Shown piece after piece: positions 45,593 through 56,090 of a DNA stretch of 64,000 nucleotides. Source of the DNA: Pseudomonas fluorescens (lineage in GTDB: Bacteria; Pseudomonadota; Gammaproteobacteria; Pseudomonadales; Pseudomonadaceae); contig NZ_LR134318.1 in assembly GCF_900636825.1 (NCBI RefSeq), positions 963,501 to 1,027,500 of the forward strand, given 5' to 3'. Numbering within the stretch: the first letter of the stretch is position 1; every line of letters begins with the position of its first letter. Below the pieces are notes generated by a model. It worked only from the letters and a program-made list of their open reading frames with translations. It was not told the DNA's origin and ran no database searches. The position numbers were made by a program, and so were the translations under genes.

Positions 45593-47050
45593 ATGAGTGA
45601 AGAGATTCTGATCAACATCACGCCGATGGAATCGCGCGTGGCGGTGGTCGAAAACGGTGTGCTGCAAGAGGTCCACGTCGAGCGCACGCAAAAACGCGGG
45701 ATCGTCGGCAACATCTATAAAGGCAAGATCGTCCGAGTATTGCCGGGGATGCAGGCGGCGTTTGTCGATATCGGTCTGGATCGTGCTGCGTTCATTCACG
45801 CCGCGGAAATTTCCCTGCGCGAAGGCCCGGCCGTGGAGAGCATCAGTTCGCTGGTGCACGAAGGCCAGAGCCTGGTAGTGCAAGTCACCAAGGACCCGAT
45901 AGGCTCGAAAGGTGCGCGCCTGACTACGCAGTTGTCGATCCCGTCGCGTTATCTGGTGTACATGCCACGGACTGCTCATGTCGGCATTTCGCTGAAGATC
46001 GAAGACGAAGCCGAGCGCGAACGCCTCAAGCAAGTGGTCAGCGATTGTGTGGCCAAAGAAGGCATCAAGGAGGCGGGCGGTTTCATTCTGCGCACGGCGG
46101 CCGAAGGCGCAGGCGCTGACGAAATCCTCATGGACATCCGCTACCTGCGTCGTCTCTGGGATCAGATCAACGAACAGATCAAAACCATCGCCGCGCCTAG
46201 TGTGATCTATGAAGACCTCGGCCTGGCTCTGCGCACGCTGCGAGATCTGGTCAACCCGAAGATCGAGAAGATCCGCATCGATTCCCGGGAGACGTTTCAG
46301 AAAACCACGCAGTTCGTCGCCGAACTGATGCCGGAAATCGCCGATCGTCTTGAGCACTACCCCGGCGAGCGTCCTATTTTCGACCTGTACGGTGTCGAAG
46401 ACGAAATCCAGCGAGCGCTGGAACGCAAGGTGCCGCTAAAGTCCGGTGGTTATCTGGTGATCGATCCTGCGGAAGCCATGACCACCATCGACGTCAACAC
46501 CGGCGCTTTCGTTGGCCATCGCAATCTCGAAGAGACCATTTTCAAGACCAATCTCGAAGCGGCCACGGCCATTGCCCGGCAGCTGCGACTGCGTAATCTG
46601 GGCGGGATCATCATCATCGATTTCATCGACATGGAAGATGAGGAGCATCAGCGCCAAGTGCTGCGCACGCTGGAAAAACAGCTGGAGCGTGATCACGCCA
46701 AGACCAACATCATCGGCATTACCGAGTTGGGCCTGGTACAGATGACGCGCAAGCGCACCCGCGAAAGTCTCGAACAAGTGCTGTGTGAACCGTGCAGCAG
46801 TTGTCAGGGCCGCGGCAAATTGAAGACCGCCGAAACCATCTGTTACGAGATTTTCCGGGAGATTCTGCGCGAGGCTCGAGCCTATCAGGCCGAAGGCTAC
46901 CGCGTGTTGGCGAACCAGAAAGTCGTCGATCGCTTGCTCGACGAAGAATCCGGTAACGTCGCCGAGCTTGAAGGGTTCATCGGCCGCACCATACGCTTCC
47001 AGGTGGAAACCATGTATTCCCAGGAACAATATGACGTGGTGTTGCTCTGA
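45593..47050 (+). CDS. rng: Ribonuclease G
   Basis: 5'-end-dependent endoribonuclease for 16S rRNA and mRNA processing, 485 aa, without the RNase E C-terminal scaffold. The S1 domain starts near residue 35 (GIVGNIYKGKIVRVLPGMQAAFVDIG). The catalytic Asp pair is in TIDVNTGAFVG and IIDFIDMED, and the Zn-link motif is CEPCSSCQGRG. MSEEILINITP at 45593 is the family N-terminus; 9 upstream residues are excluded. Confidence 0.96.
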   Translation: MSEEILINITPMESRVAVVENGVLQEVHVERTQKRGIVGNIYKGKIVRVLPGMQAAFVDIGLDRAAFIHAAEISLREGPAVESISSLVHEGQSLVVQVTKDPIGSKGARLTTQLSIPSRYLVYMPRTAHVGISLKIEDEAERERLKQVVSDCVAKEGIKEAGGFILRTAAEGAGADEILMDIRYLRRLWDQINEQIKTIAAPSVIYEDLGLALRTLRDLVNPKIEKIRIDSRETFQKTTQFVAELMPEIADRLEHYPGERPIFDLYGVEDEIQRALERKVPLKSGGYLVIDPAEAMTTIDVNTGAFVGHRNLEETIFKTNLEAATAIARQLRLRNLGGIIIIDFIDMEDEEHQRQVLRTLEKQLERDHAKTNIIGITELGLVQMTRKRTRESLEQVLCEPCSSCQGRGKLKTAETICYEIFREILREARAYQAEGYRVLANQKVVDRLLDEESGNVAELEGFIGRTIRFQVETMYSQEQYDVVLL

Positions 47051-47125
47051 ACCCCGGCATCACACCTTTTTCACCGCGGCTGGCCTCAGCTTTTCGCAGT
47101 ATTTTTGCCATGGGAGCCAACTGAC

Positions 47126-50100
47126 ATGGAGCGTCTGACACGCATTTTGGCCGCAATCACCCGATGGGGGCTGGGCCTGTGCGCGTTGGTTCTGGTGTTG
47201 ATGGCGTTATACGTCAGCCTCGGCCGCGAGCTGACCCCGCTGGTGGCCGAATATCGTGCCGATATTGAAGACAAAGCCAGCGCCGCCCTCGGCATGCCGC
47301 TGCAAATCGGTGGGCTGGAAGGTAGCTGGAGTGGGTTTGCGCCGATCCTGCTCGCCCACGATGTGATGGTCGGCGACGGTGCCAATGCGTTGCGTCTGGA
47401 CAGAGTGCGGGCTGTACCGGATTTGTGGGCCAGCCTGCTCGCCCGCGAAGTGCGCATCGCACATCTGGAACTCAATGGCCTGAAAATCAGCGTCAAGGAA
47501 GCCGAGGATGGCACATGGGCGCTCGAAGGTTTGCCGGTGCAGAAGGATCAACCGTTCGATCCGGTGCAGTTATTCCAGCGCTCGCAAATGATTCAGCAAC
47601 TGTCGGTACTCGACAGCCAGGTGACCCTGCAACCGCTCGATCACCCGCCGATGACCCTGACCTATGTCGGACTCAGCCTGAAAACCGGCGCCAGTCGCCA
47701 GCGTCTCGATGCCCGTTTGACCTTGCCTGACGGTCAGCCTGTAGCGCTGAACCTGCGCACCCGGCTGCGCCCTGATCAATGGCAGAACAGTACGATCGAC
47801 GGTTACGCCAGTCTGCCGCAGAGCGACTGGTCGAAATGGTTACCCGAACGCCTGACCCAACAATGGAATTTTTCCGAGATCAAGGCCGGCGGCGAGCTTT
47901 GGGTCAACTGGGCCGAAGGCGCGCTGCAAAGCGCGGCGTTGCGCCTGAATGCGCCCCAAATCAAAGGCGCCTATGCCGAGCGCAAACCGATCAAGATCGA
48001 CAATCTGGCGCTCAACGCTTACTACCGCAACAGCCCCGAGGGTGCGCGCGTCACCTTCGATTCGCTAGCCATGAGTTTCGGCGAAACCCGCTGGGAATCG
48101 CGGGTTCAAATCCAGCAAACCCGAGCGACCGACAAGGATCAGGAACTCTGGCATTTGCAGGCCGACCGCCTCGACCTGACACCGCTCACACCGTTGCTCA
48201 ATGCGTTGGGGCCATTACCGCAAGGCGCCGCCACGGCGGTCGAGCGTTTGAAGGTGACTGGCGGCTTGCGCAATGTCTTGCTGGATTTCCGCCCGACTGC
48301 CACCGACGGCAACGAATTCGGCTTTGCCGCCAATCTCGATAACGTCGGCTTCGATGCCTATCACGGGGCCCCGGCGGCGCGAAATGTCAGTGGCAGCCTC
48401 AGCGGCAATCTGGCTGGCGGCGAATTGCGCCTCGACAGCAAGGATTTTGTCCTGCACCTCGACCCGATTTTTGCCAAGCCGTGGCAGTACCTCCAGGCCA
48501 ACGCTCGCTTGACCTGGAAGCTCGACAAGGATGGCTTCACTCTGATCGCGCCATACCTCAAGGTGCTGGGCGAAGAGGGCAAGATTGCTGGTGACTTCCT
48601 GATTCGCCTGCACTTCGACCACAGTCAGGAAGACTACATGGACCTGCGTGTCGGGCTGGTTGAGGGCGACGGCCGCTACACCGCCAAATATCTGCCCGCA
48701 GTCCTGAGCCCGGCGCTCGACGAGTGGCTGCGCACGGCGATTCTCAAGGGCGCGGTCGATCAGGGCTTCTTTCAGTATCAAGGTTCGCTGAGCAAGAATG
48801 CCGGCGAGGCTGAACGCAGCATCAGTCTGTTTTTCAAGGTGCATGACGCTGAACTGGCATTCCAGCCGGGCTGGCCGCATGTCAGCAAAGTCACTGGCGA
48901 TGTGTTCATCGAAGATAGCGGCGTAAGGATCTGGGCGAATAAAGGCCAGTTGCTCGATACCCAGGTCAAAGATGTTTTCGTCAATATTCCTCACGTGCCG
49001 GCCGGGCAGAACACCCATATGTTCCTGAATGGGGCATTTGCCGGCGGTTTGGGCGACGGTTTGAAGATTCTTCAGGATGCACCGATCGGCACGGCAGACA
49101 CTTTTGCAGGATGGGAGGGTGCCGGCGATCTGACCGGCAAGCTCAAGTTGGACATCCCGCTGGCCAAGGGCGATCAGCCGAAAATCCTGGTCGACTTCAA
49201 GACCGCCAATGCGCGACTGAAACTGGCCGAACCGACGTTGGAACTGAGCCAGCTCAAGGGTGATTTCCGCTTCGACAGCGCCAAGGGCCTCAGCGGTCAG
49301 AACATCGCTGCCCGCGCGTTCGACAAACCGGTCACTGCACAGATTTTCGCCGATGGCAGCCCTCGCAACCTCAAGACCCGCGTCGCGGCGTCGGGGCAAG
49401 TCGAGGTTAAAAAGCTCACCGACTGGCTGGGCGTGACCCAGCCATTGCCGGTATCCGGGACGATTCCCTATCAGTTGCAGCTGAATCTGCAGGGTGCCGA
49501 CAGCCAGTTGATGGTCAGCTCCAGCCTTAAGGGCGTGGCGGTCGATCTGCCCGCGCCGTTCGGCATGGCCGCCGATGTCGGGCGTGACACTGTGTTTCGC
49601 ATGACCTTGCAAGGGCAGGAGCGGCGTTATTGGGTCAACTACGATCAACTGGCCAATTTCACCTTTGCCGCGCCGCCGAGCGATTTTACCGCCGGTCGTG
49701 GCGAATTGTTTCTGGGCGCCGGCGAGGCAGTATTGCCGGGCGCCAAAGGGTTGCGGATTCGCGGCGTGCTGTCGGAGCTGGACGTCGCACCATGGCAGGA
49801 TCTGGCCAGTAAATACGCCGGGCAGGATCCGGGTGACAGCGCCAAACAGTTGCTCAGCAGCGCGGATATCAAGGTCGGCAAGCTCACGGCGTTCGGCACG
49901 ACTCTGGATCAGGCTGCAGTGCAGCTGAATCGCAAGCCGGGGGCGTGGAATCTGGCGCTCGACAGTCAGCAGGCCAAGGGCACTGCCAGTCTGCCGGATG
50001 CCAAAAGCACGCCGATCGCCGTCAACCTGCAATACGTGAAGCTGCCGGCACCCGATCCCACGGTTCAGGCCGATGAAAATGCCCCTGATCCGCTGGTGTC

Positions 50101-50929
50101 GGTCGACCCGACGAAAATTCCCGCACTGGATATCACCATCAATCAGCTGTTCCAGGGCCAGGACCTGGTCGGTGGCTGGTCGCTCAAGGTGCGCCCGACG
50201 GCGAAAGGTCTCGCACTGAATAACCTCGATATGGGCCTCAAGGGCATTCTGTTGCAGGGCAATGGTGGCTGGGAAGGTGCAGCGGGCTCGACCAGCAGCT
50301 GGTTCAAAGGGCGGATCGGCGGCAAGAACCTCGCCGATGTGCTCAAGGGCTGGGGCTTTGCGCCGAGCGTGACCAGCGAAGAATTTCACATGGATGTCGA
50401 CGGCCGCTGGCCGGGCTCGCCGGCATGGCTGGCGACCAAGCGCTTCTCCGGGACCCTCGATGCCTCGCTGAACAAAGGCCAGTTCATCGAAGTGGAGGGC
50501 GGTGCGCAGGCTTTGCGCGTGTTCGGCCTGCTCAACTTCAACTCCATCGGTCGGCGCTTGCGCTTGGACTTCTCCGATCTGTTTGGCAAAGGTTTGAGCT
50601 ATGACCGGGTCAAGGGGCTGCTGGTGGCGACCAACGGTGTTTACGATACTCAGGAGCCAATTCGCCTGACCGGGCCGTCGAGCAATATCGAGCTCAACGG
50701 CAGGCTGGATATGGTAGCGGAGCAGGTCGACGCGAAGTTACTGGTGACTTTGCCGGTGACCAACAACTTGCCAATCGCTGCGCTGATCGTCGGCGCACCC
50801 GCAGTCGGCGGCGCGTTGTTCTTGATCGACAAGCTGATCGGTGATCGCGTGGCGCGCTTTGCCAGCGTGAAATACACCGTCAAAGGCCCATGGAAAGAAC
50901 CGAAAATCACCTTCGACAAGCCTTTTTGA
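47126..50929 (+). CDS. yhdP: YhdP-family AsmA-like envelope protein
   Basis: 1267 aa, anchored by one N-terminal helix (residues ~12-32) and otherwise a long periplasmic beta-rich groove protein of the AsmA/TamB/VPS13-like superfamily, ending in an AsmA-like C-terminal domain (VEGGAQALRVFGLLNFNSIGRRL). E. coli YhdP helps move phospholipids to the outer membrane. ATG 47126 begins MERLTRILAAITRWGLG. The frame is intact and of family length. Seventy-five nt after rng. Confidence 0.93.
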   Translation: MERLTRILAAITRWGLGLCALVLVLMALYVSLGRELTPLVAEYRADIEDKASAALGMPLQIGGLEGSWSGFAPILLAHDVMVGDGANALRLDRVRAVPDLWASLLAREVRIAHLELNGLKISVKEAEDGTWALEGLPVQKDQPFDPVQLFQRSQMIQQLSVLDSQVTLQPLDHPPMTLTYVGLSLKTGASRQRLDARLTLPDGQPVALNLRTRLRPDQWQNSTIDGYASLPQSDWSKWLPERLTQQWNFSEIKAGGELWVNWAEGALQSAALRLNAPQIKGAYAERKPIKIDNLALNAYYRNSPEGARVTFDSLAMSFGETRWESRVQIQQTRATDKDQELWHLQADRLDLTPLTPLLNALGPLPQGAATAVERLKVTGGLRNVLLDFRPTATDGNEFGFAANLDNVGFDAYHGAPAARNVSGSLSGNLAGGELRLDSKDFVLHLDPIFAKPWQYLQANARLTWKLDKDGFTLIAPYLKVLGEEGKIAGDFLIRLHFDHSQEDYMDLRVGLVEGDGRYTAKYLPAVLSPALDEWLRTAILKGAVDQGFFQYQGSLSKNAGEAERSISLFFKVHDAELAFQPGWPHVSKVTGDVFIEDSGVRIWANKGQLLDTQVKDVFVNIPHVPAGQNTHMFLNGAFAGGLGDGLKILQDAPIGTADTFAGWEGAGDLTGKLKLDIPLAKGDQPKILVDFKTANARLKLAEPTLELSQLKGDFRFDSAKGLSGQNIAARAFDKPVTAQIFADGSPRNLKTRVAASGQVEVKKLTDWLGVTQPLPVSGTIPYQLQLNLQGADSQLMVSSSLKGVAVDLPAPFGMAADVGRDTVFRMTLQGQERRYWVNYDQLANFTFAAPPSDFTAGRGELFLGAGEAVLPGAKGLRIRGVLSELDVAPWQDLASKYAGQDPGDSAKQLLSSADIKVGKLTAFGTTLDQAAVQLNRKPGAWNLALDSQQAKGTASLPDAKSTPIAVNLQYVKLPAPDPTVQADENAPDPLVSVDPTKIPALDITINQLFQGQDLVGGWSLKVRPTAKGLALNNLDMGLKGILLQGNGGWEGAAGSTSSWFKGRIGGKNLADVLKGWGFAPSVTSEEFHMDVDGRWPGSPAWLATKRFSGTLDASLNKGQFIEVEGGAQALRVFGLLNFNSIGRRLRLDFSDLFGKGLSYDRVKGLLVATNGVYDTQEPIRLTGPSSNIELNGRLDMVAEQVDAKLLVTLPVTNNLPIAALIVGAPAVGGALFLIDKLIGDRVARFASVKYTVKGPWKEPKITFDKPF

Positions 50930-50949
50930 GTAGCATGAGGTTATCCCGC

Positions 50950-51043
50950 CTGTAGAAGCTGCGGCACGCTGCGATATTTGCTCTTAGACGATCAAGATCA
51001 AAAGATCGTCCGATCGCGGCCCGAGCCTGCGGCAGCTCCTACA
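50950..51043. repeat. REPIN, TGTAG(A/G)AGCTGC type
   Basis: CTGTAGAAGCTGCGGCACGC and inverted CCGAGCCTGCGGCAGCTCCTACA; the right arm has the GATCGTCCGATCGCGGCC variant tail also found at 36516-36606 and 59457-59592. Confidence 0.85.
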
Positions 51044-51072
51044 CGGTTATGTGCAGATTCGGAGGAGTGGCC

Positions 51073-51933
51073 ATGTCTTTCGCAGTGATTCAAATGGTCA
51101 GCCAGAGCGACGTGCTGGCCAATCTGGTTCAGGCCCGGCGCCTGCTGGAACAGGCTGCGGCAGGCGGCGCCAGGCTTGCGGTGCTTCCGGAAAACTTCGC
51201 CGCCATGGGCCGCCGTGACGTCGCCGACATCGGCCGTGCCGAAGCCTTGGGCGACGGACCGATCCTGCCATGGTTGAAACAGACCGCCCGCGACCTCAAG
51301 TTATGGATAGTGGCCGGCACATTGCCGCTGCCGCCGGTGGATCAGCCGACGGCCAAGGCGAATGCCTGCTCGCTGCTGGTCGATGAACACGGCGAGGTTG
51401 TCGCGCGCTATGACAAGCTGCATCTGTTCGATGTCGATGTGGCGGACAATCGCGGCCGATATCGCGAATCCGATGACTATGCTTATGGCAGTGGCGTGGT
51501 AGTGGCGGACACCCCGGTGGGCAAAGTTGGCCTGAGCGTGTGTTACGACCTGCGCTTTCCGGAGCTGTACAGTGAATTGCGCGCTGCCGGTGCCGAGTTG
51601 ATTACCGCACCGTCGGCGTTTACCGCAGTGACCGGCGCTGCGCATTGGGATGTGCTGATCCGCGCGCGGGCCATCGAGACTCAGTGTTATCTGCTGGCGG
51701 CGGCACAGGGCGGCAGCCATCCAGGGCCGCGGGAAACTTTCGGCCATGCGGCGATTATCGACCCGTGGGGGCGCGTGCTGGCGCAACAGGATCAAGGCGA
51801 AGCGGTGTTGTTGGCCGAACGCGATAGCGATGAACAGGCGTCGATACGGGCGCGAATGCCGGTGACACGTCATCGGCGGTTTTTCTCGCAGGGCGCACAG
51901 CGACCTGCTTCAGAACACGAATTTAAGGCGTAA
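51073..51933 (+). CDS. Carbon-nitrogen hydrolase (nitrilase superfamily, Nit1-like)
   Basis: 286 aa amidase. Catalytic triad E40 (VLPENF), K115 ([12 protein letters not shown]) and C157 ([13 protein letters not shown]) is present, and the [17 protein letters not shown] signature is that of Nit1-like deaminated-glutathione amidases, a metabolite-repair activity. ATG 51073 with GGAGGAG upstream; eight preceding codons are rejected. Five nt before tldD. Confidence 0.9.
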   Translation: MSFAVIQMVSQSDVLANLVQARRLLEQAAAGGARLAVLPENFAAMGRRDVADIGRAEALGDGPILPWLKQTARDLKLWIVAGTLPLPPVDQPTAKANACSLLVDEHGEVVARYDKLHLFDVDVADNRGRYRESDDYAYGSGVVVADTPVGKVGLSVCYDLRFPELYSELRAAGAELITAPSAFTAVTGAAHWDVLIRARAIETQCYLLAAAQGGSHPGPRETFGHAAIIDPWGRVLAQQDQGEAVLLAERDSDEQASIRARMPVTRHRRFFSQGAQRPASEHEFKA

Positions 51934-51937
51934 ACCT

Positions 51938-53380
51938 ATGAGCGAGTTGTTGTCCTCAGTCAGTGATCATCTCTTGGCGCCCGGTGGCGTGACGATCGAG
52001 AGCCTGCAAGGTGTGCTCGGCGATCTGGCCGGCCCAGGCATCGACGCTGCCGACTTGTACTTCCAGGGGCAGATTTCCGAGTCATGGTCGCTGGAAGACG
52101 GCATCGTCAAGGAAGGCAGCTTCAATCTCGACCAAGGCGTCGGCGTGCGTGCGCAATCCGGGGAAAAAACCGGTTTTGCCTACAGCAACGCGATCACCCT
52201 CGAAGCGCTTGGCGCTGCGGCGCGCGCGGCACGTTCGATCTCCCGTGCGGGGCAGAACGGCACGGTGCAGGCATTCTCGAGTCAAGACGTCGCTCAGTTG
52301 TACGCGCCGGATAATCCGCTGGAAGTCTTGAGCCGCGCCGAAAAAGTCGAACTGCTCAAGCGCATCGACGTCGCGACTCGCGCGCTCGACCCGCGTATTC
52401 AACAAGTCAGCGTGAGCATGGCCGGAGTCTGGGAACGCATTCTCGTGGCCTCCACTGACGGCGGCCTGGCGGCGGATGTTCGACCGCTGGTGCGTTTCAA
52501 CGTCAGCGTGATCGTCGAGCAGAACGGCCGTCGCGAGCGTGGCGGACATGGCGGCGGCGGGCGTACCGATTACCGCTATTTCCTCGCCGAAGACCGCGCC
52601 ATGGGCTATGCACGTGAAGCGCTGCGCCAGGCGTTGGTCAACCTCGAAGCCATTCCGGCGCCGGCAGGTACTTTGCCGGTGGTGCTCGGTTCCGGCTGGT
52701 CTGGCGTGCTGTTGCACGAGGCGGTTGGTCATGGTCTGGAAGGCGATTTCAATCGCAAGGGCAGTTCGGCCTACAGTGGGCGCATGGGCGAAATGGTTGC
52801 GTCGAAGCTCTGCACGATCGTCGATGATGGCACCTTGAGTGGCCGTCGCGGATCACTCAGCGTCGACGACGAAGGCACGCCGACCGAGTGCACCACGCTG
52901 ATCGAAAACGGCGTGCTCAAGGGTTATATGCAGGACAAACTCAACGCCCGTCTGATGGGCGTGGCCCGCACGGGTAACGGTCGACGCGAATCCTACGCGC
53001 ACCTGCCGATGCCGCGTATGACCAACACTTACATGCTCGGCGGCGAAAGCGATCCGGCGGAAATCATCGCTTCGGTGAAAAAGGGCATTTACTGCGCCAA
53101 CCTCGGCGGCGGTCAGGTCGATATCACCAGCGGCAAGTTCGTGTTCTCGACCAGCGAAGCCTACCTGATCGAAGACGGCAAGATCACGGCACCAGTCAAA
53201 GGCGCGACGTTGATCGGCAACGGCCCCGAGGCGATGAGCCGGGTGTCGATGGTCGGTAACGATCTGGCGTTGGACAGCGGTGTGGGCACGTGCGGCAAAG
53301 ACGGGCAATCGGTGCCGGTGGGAGTCGGTCAGCCGACGCTGAAAATCGATGCGATCACCGTGGGTGGCACGGGCGCATAG
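51938..53380 (+). CDS. tldD: Metalloprotease subunit TldD
   Basis: Catalytic half of the TldD/TldE zinc protease that degrades unfolded peptides and matures microcins/CcdA. 480 aa. Zinc motif [11 protein letters not shown] (HExxxH) lies near residue 263, with [13 protein letters not shown] before it and a metal-site cysteine near residue 450 ([12 protein letters not shown]). The partner pmbA/tldE is nearby at 54120. Confidence 0.95.
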   Translation: MSELLSSVSDHLLAPGGVTIESLQGVLGDLAGPGIDAADLYFQGQISESWSLEDGIVKEGSFNLDQGVGVRAQSGEKTGFAYSNAITLEALGAAARAARSISRAGQNGTVQAFSSQDVAQLYAPDNPLEVLSRAEKVELLKRIDVATRALDPRIQQVSVSMAGVWERILVASTDGGLAADVRPLVRFNVSVIVEQNGRRERGGHGGGGRTDYRYFLAEDRAMGYAREALRQALVNLEAIPAPAGTLPVVLGSGWSGVLLHEAVGHGLEGDFNRKGSSAYSGRMGEMVASKLCTIVDDGTLSGRRGSLSVDDEGTPTECTTLIENGVLKGYMQDKLNARLMGVARTGNGRRESYAHLPMPRMTNTYMLGGESDPAEIIASVKKGIYCANLGGGQVDITSGKFVFSTSEAYLIEDGKITAPVKGATLIGNGPEAMSRVSMVGNDLALDSGVGTCGKDGQSVPVGVGQPTLKIDAITVGGTGA

Positions 53381-53388
53381 GGAACCGT

Positions 53389-53475
53389 GTGCAGGAGCTG
53401 CCGAAGGCTGCAATCTTTTGACTTTGATCGTAAAAAACGAAGATCAAAAGATTGCAGCCTTCGGCAGCTCCTACA
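53389..53475. repeat. REPIN, GCAGGAGCTGCCG type
   Basis: TGCAGGAGCTGCCGAAGGCT and inverted AGCCTTCGGCAGCTCCTACA arms; GC(A)ATCTTTTGA inside on both sides carries the same G-to-A change, so the pair still matches. Confidence 0.9.
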
Positions 53476-53486
53476 GGGGACGAGGT

Positions 53487-54011
53487 TTAACGCAGGCCGC
53501 GTTGAGTGTCGTCCAGCTCACGGATGTACTTGAAGATCTTGCGGCTGGAAGCAGGCGCTTTGTTTTGCGCAACTTCGTGCTGAGCCTGACGGATCAGGGA
53601 ACGCAATTGCTGGCGCTCTGCGTTCGGGTACTCGGCGACGAATTTCTCCAGCACGGCGTCATCGCCCGCAATCAAGCGGTCACGCCAGCGTTCGAGATTG
53701 TGAAAACGCTCGTTGTACTGACGAGTCGAGGCATCGAGTTGATCGAGCAGCGTGAGAATCGCGTCAGTGTCCTGATCGCGCATCAGCTTGCCGATGAACT
53801 GCAAGTGCCGTTTACGCGCGATATTCGCGGTGTGCTTCGGCGCATCGGCCAAGGCCCGGCGCAAAGCGTCGGTCAGTGGCAGTTTTGCCTGCAAGTCGGG
53901 CTTGAGTGTTGTAAGGCGCTCGCCAAGGTCAACCAGAGCATGCAGCTCGCGTTTGACCTGAGATTTGCTTTTTTCTCCCGTATCGAGGGAGTCGTCGTAA
54001 GAATCAACCAT
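53487..54011 (-). CDS. darP: Ribosome maturation factor DarP (YjgA, DUF615)
   Basis: 174 aa, highly helical, charged protein that acts in 50S subunit assembly. Family features: [20 protein letters not shown] near the N-terminus, [15 protein letters not shown] in the middle and [25 protein letters not shown] near the end. ATG 54011 gives MVDSYDDS; five preceding codons are unsupported. Divergent from pmbA. Confidence 0.92.
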   Translation of the reverse strand: MVDSYDDSLDTGEKSKSQVKRELHALVDLGERLTTLKPDLQAKLPLTDALRRALADAPKHTANIARKRHLQFIGKLMRDQDTDAILTLLDQLDASTRQYNERFHNLERWRDRLIAGDDAVLEKFVAEYPNAERQQLRSLIRQAQHEVAQNKAPASSRKIFKYIRELDDTQRGLR

Positions 54012-54119
54012 GGTGGCAGTCCGCAAAGAAACGCCGCCATGATAACCAGTCGGGGGCCGCTTGTCCGGCCCGGTCGCTCGATGACCCTAGCCGAAAGCAG
54101 AATTTGAGTGGAGATGAGC

Positions 54120-55466
54120 ATGAGTGCAGTTGAAAGCGTCGGCCCGCAGGCATTGCCGGCACTGCAGGATCAAGTCGAGCAGATCATCGCCGAAGCCAAG
54201 CGTCAGGGCGCCAGTGCCTGCGAAGTCGCGGTGTCGTTGGAGCAGGGCTTGTCGACATCGGTGCGCCAGCGCGAAGTCGAGACGGTCGAATTCAACCGCG
54301 ATCAAGGTTTTGGCATCACATTGTATGTCGGCCAGCGCAAGGGCTCTGCCAGCACGTCTGCCACTGGGCCGGATGCGATTCGGGAAACCGTCGCTGCGGC
54401 GCTGGCGATTGCCAAGCATACCTCCGAAGACGAAGCCTCAGGCTTGGCGGACGCGGCATTGATGGCTCGTGAACAGCAGGATTTCGACCTGTTCCACGCT
54501 TGGGACATCACCCCGGAGCAAGCCATCGAAAAGGCGTTGTCATGTGAGGCGGCCGCTTTCGACGCCGACGCACGCATCAAAAACGCCGACGGCACGACGC
54601 TCAGCACCCATCAAGGCTGCCGTGTTTACGGCAATAGTCACGGCTTTATTGGTGGTTATGCGTCGACCCGGCATAGCTTGAGCTGCGTGATGATCGCTGA
54701 AGCGGACGGGCAGATGCAGCGCGATTACTGGTACGACGTCAGCCGTCAGGGCGAGTTGTTGGCCGATCCGGTCAGCATCGGTCAGCGGGCAGCGCAACGT
54801 GCGGCGAGCCGTTTGGGCGCACGTCCGGTGCCGACATGTGAAGTGCCGGTGCTGTTTTCAGCGGAACTGGCTGGCGGTTTGTTCGGCAGTTTCCTCTCGG
54901 CAGTCTCCGGTGGCAGCCTGTATCGCAAATCCTCGTTCCTTGAAGGCACGTTGGGGCAGAAGCTGTTTCCGGAATGGCTGACCATTGATGAGCGTCCGCA
55001 CCTGATGCGCGCCATGGGCAGTGCGTCTTACGACGGCGATGGGCTGGCAACGTACGCGAAACCGTTCGTCGAAAAAGGCGAATTGGTCTCGTACATTCTG
55101 GGGACCTACTCCGGGCGCAAACTCGGCATGCCGAGCACCGCCAACGCTGGCGGCGTGCACAATCTGTTCGTCACCCATGGCGATGAAGACCAGGCCGCGC
55201 TGTTGAAGCACATGGGCCGCGGATTGTTGGTCACCGAGCTGATGGGCCATGGCTTGAACATGGTCACCGGCGACTATTCGCGCGGAGCCGCAGGTTTCTG
55301 GGTCGAAAACGGCGAGATCCAGTTCGCGGTGCAGGAAGTGACCATCGCCGGCAACATGCGCGACATGTTTAAACAGATCGTTGCGGTGGGTAATGACCTG
55401 GAGTTGCGCAGCAACATCCGCACCGGCTCGGTGTTGATTGAACGGATGACTGTCGCAGGAAGCTAA
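54120..55466 (+). CDS. pmbA: Metalloprotease subunit PmbA (TldE)
   Basis: Non-catalytic half of TldD/TldE, 448 aa, same fold as TldD but without HExxxH. VVSRQGELL-type segment and GTYSGRKLGMPSTANAGG, MGHGLNMVTGDYSRGAAGFWVE are family blocks. ATG 54120 is preferred to ATG 54114 since GGAG lies 6 nt upstream. Ends in a strong terminator. Confidence 0.95.
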   Translation: MSAVESVGPQALPALQDQVEQIIAEAKRQGASACEVAVSLEQGLSTSVRQREVETVEFNRDQGFGITLYVGQRKGSASTSATGPDAIRETVAAALAIAKHTSEDEASGLADAALMAREQQDFDLFHAWDITPEQAIEKALSCEAAAFDADARIKNADGTTLSTHQGCRVYGNSHGFIGGYASTRHSLSCVMIAEADGQMQRDYWYDVSRQGELLADPVSIGQRAAQRAASRLGARPVPTCEVPVLFSAELAGGLFGSFLSAVSGGSLYRKSSFLEGTLGQKLFPEWLTIDERPHLMRAMGSASYDGDGLATYAKPFVEKGELVSYILGTYSGRKLGMPSTANAGGVHNLFVTHGDEDQAALLKHMGRGLLVTELMGHGLNMVTGDYSRGAAGFWVENGEIQFAVQEVTIAGNMRDMFKQIVAVGNDLELRSNIRTGSVLIERMTVAGS

Positions 55467-55483
55467 GCCCCGGCCGACACACC

Positions 55484-55520
55484 AAAAGGCGCGCCATCCA
55501 CCCGGATGGCGCGCCTTTTT
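55484..55520 (+). terminator. Terminator of pmbA
   Basis: AAAAGGCGCGCCATCC-ACCC-GGATGGCGCGCC followed by TTTTT; perfect stem, 17 nt past the stop. Confidence 0.95.
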
Positions 55521-55530
55521 CATGCCTGCC

Positions 55531-55615
55531 CTGTAGGAGCTGCCGCAGGCTGCGATCTTTTGATCCTGTTTTTACCCGTCAAGGCGTAGATCGCAGACTG
55601 CGGCAGCTCCTGCAC
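55531..55615. repeat. REPIN, CTGTAGGAGCTGCCG type
   Basis: CTGTAGGAGCTGCCGCAGGC and inverted GACTGCGGCAGCTCCTGCA, just upstream of the Fur-type promoter region. Confidence 0.88.
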
Positions 55616-55632
55616 AAGCACTCTTGTTTTGG

Positions 55633-55666
55633 TTCTCATTATCATCTAATAATAAATCTCATTATC
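55633..55666. promoter_or_regulatory. Fur box region of the fagA operon
   Basis: AT-rich block with two direct copies of TCTCATTATC (55634-55643 and 55657-55666). AATAATAAATCTCATTATC (55648-55666) matches the 19-bp Fur consensus at 14 positions. It stands 17 bp before the fagA ATG in an otherwise GC-rich gap. The same operon is Fur-repressed in P. aeruginosa. Confidence 0.8.
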
Positions 55667-55682
55667 GGATGAGCCCCGAATC

Positions 55683-56090
55683 ATGAGTTCTGCCTTGCAC
55701 GAGCAGCCTTACCTCGAAAGCTGGCGCTGGATGAGCCGCCAGATCCGCTGCGCGATGGATCCCGACGAGCCGCGCCTGATCGAGCATTACCTGGCCGAAG
55801 GGCGATACCTGTCTTGTTGCACCACGACCTCCGCCTGGACAGTCGCTGAAACCTCATTCCGTCTGCTGCTCGATACGGCCACCGACATCGCGTTGCCCTG
55901 GCACTGGCGCAGTCTCTGTCTCGATCAAGCCTGGCGCCCGTTACGTGAAATGGAGCGCCTGTCGCTGTGCCAATGCCGACTCAAGCGCTGGCAACGCTAC
56001 ACCTGGCAGCTCGCCACCTGCGAATTGCAACCGTCGATTCCTCTCATAGAACTGCTGCAAGGACACTCGAATGACCAAGACACGTATTGA
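55683..56090 (+). CDS. fagA: FagA (Fur-associated gene) protein
   Basis: 135 aa cytoplasmic protein with several Cys (YLSCCTTTSAW, LCQCRLKRW) and Trp residues, no signal peptide. Matches the small protein that heads the iron-starvation operon fagA-fumC-orf-sodA of P. aeruginosa; biochemical function is not established. The reading frame overlaps the fumC start by 20 nt, so the two are coupled. Confidence 0.85.
   Translation: MSSALHEQPYLESWRWMSRQIRCAMDPDEPRLIEHYLAEGRYLSCCTTTSAWTVAETSFRLLLDTATDIALPWHWRSLCLDQAWRPLREMERLSLCQCRLKRWQRYTWQLATCELQPSIPLIELLQGHSNDQDTY

Noticed and set aside
48215..50389. 724-codon ORF antisense to yhdP
   Set aside because: Shadow reading frame of a long high-GC gene without start signal or motif.
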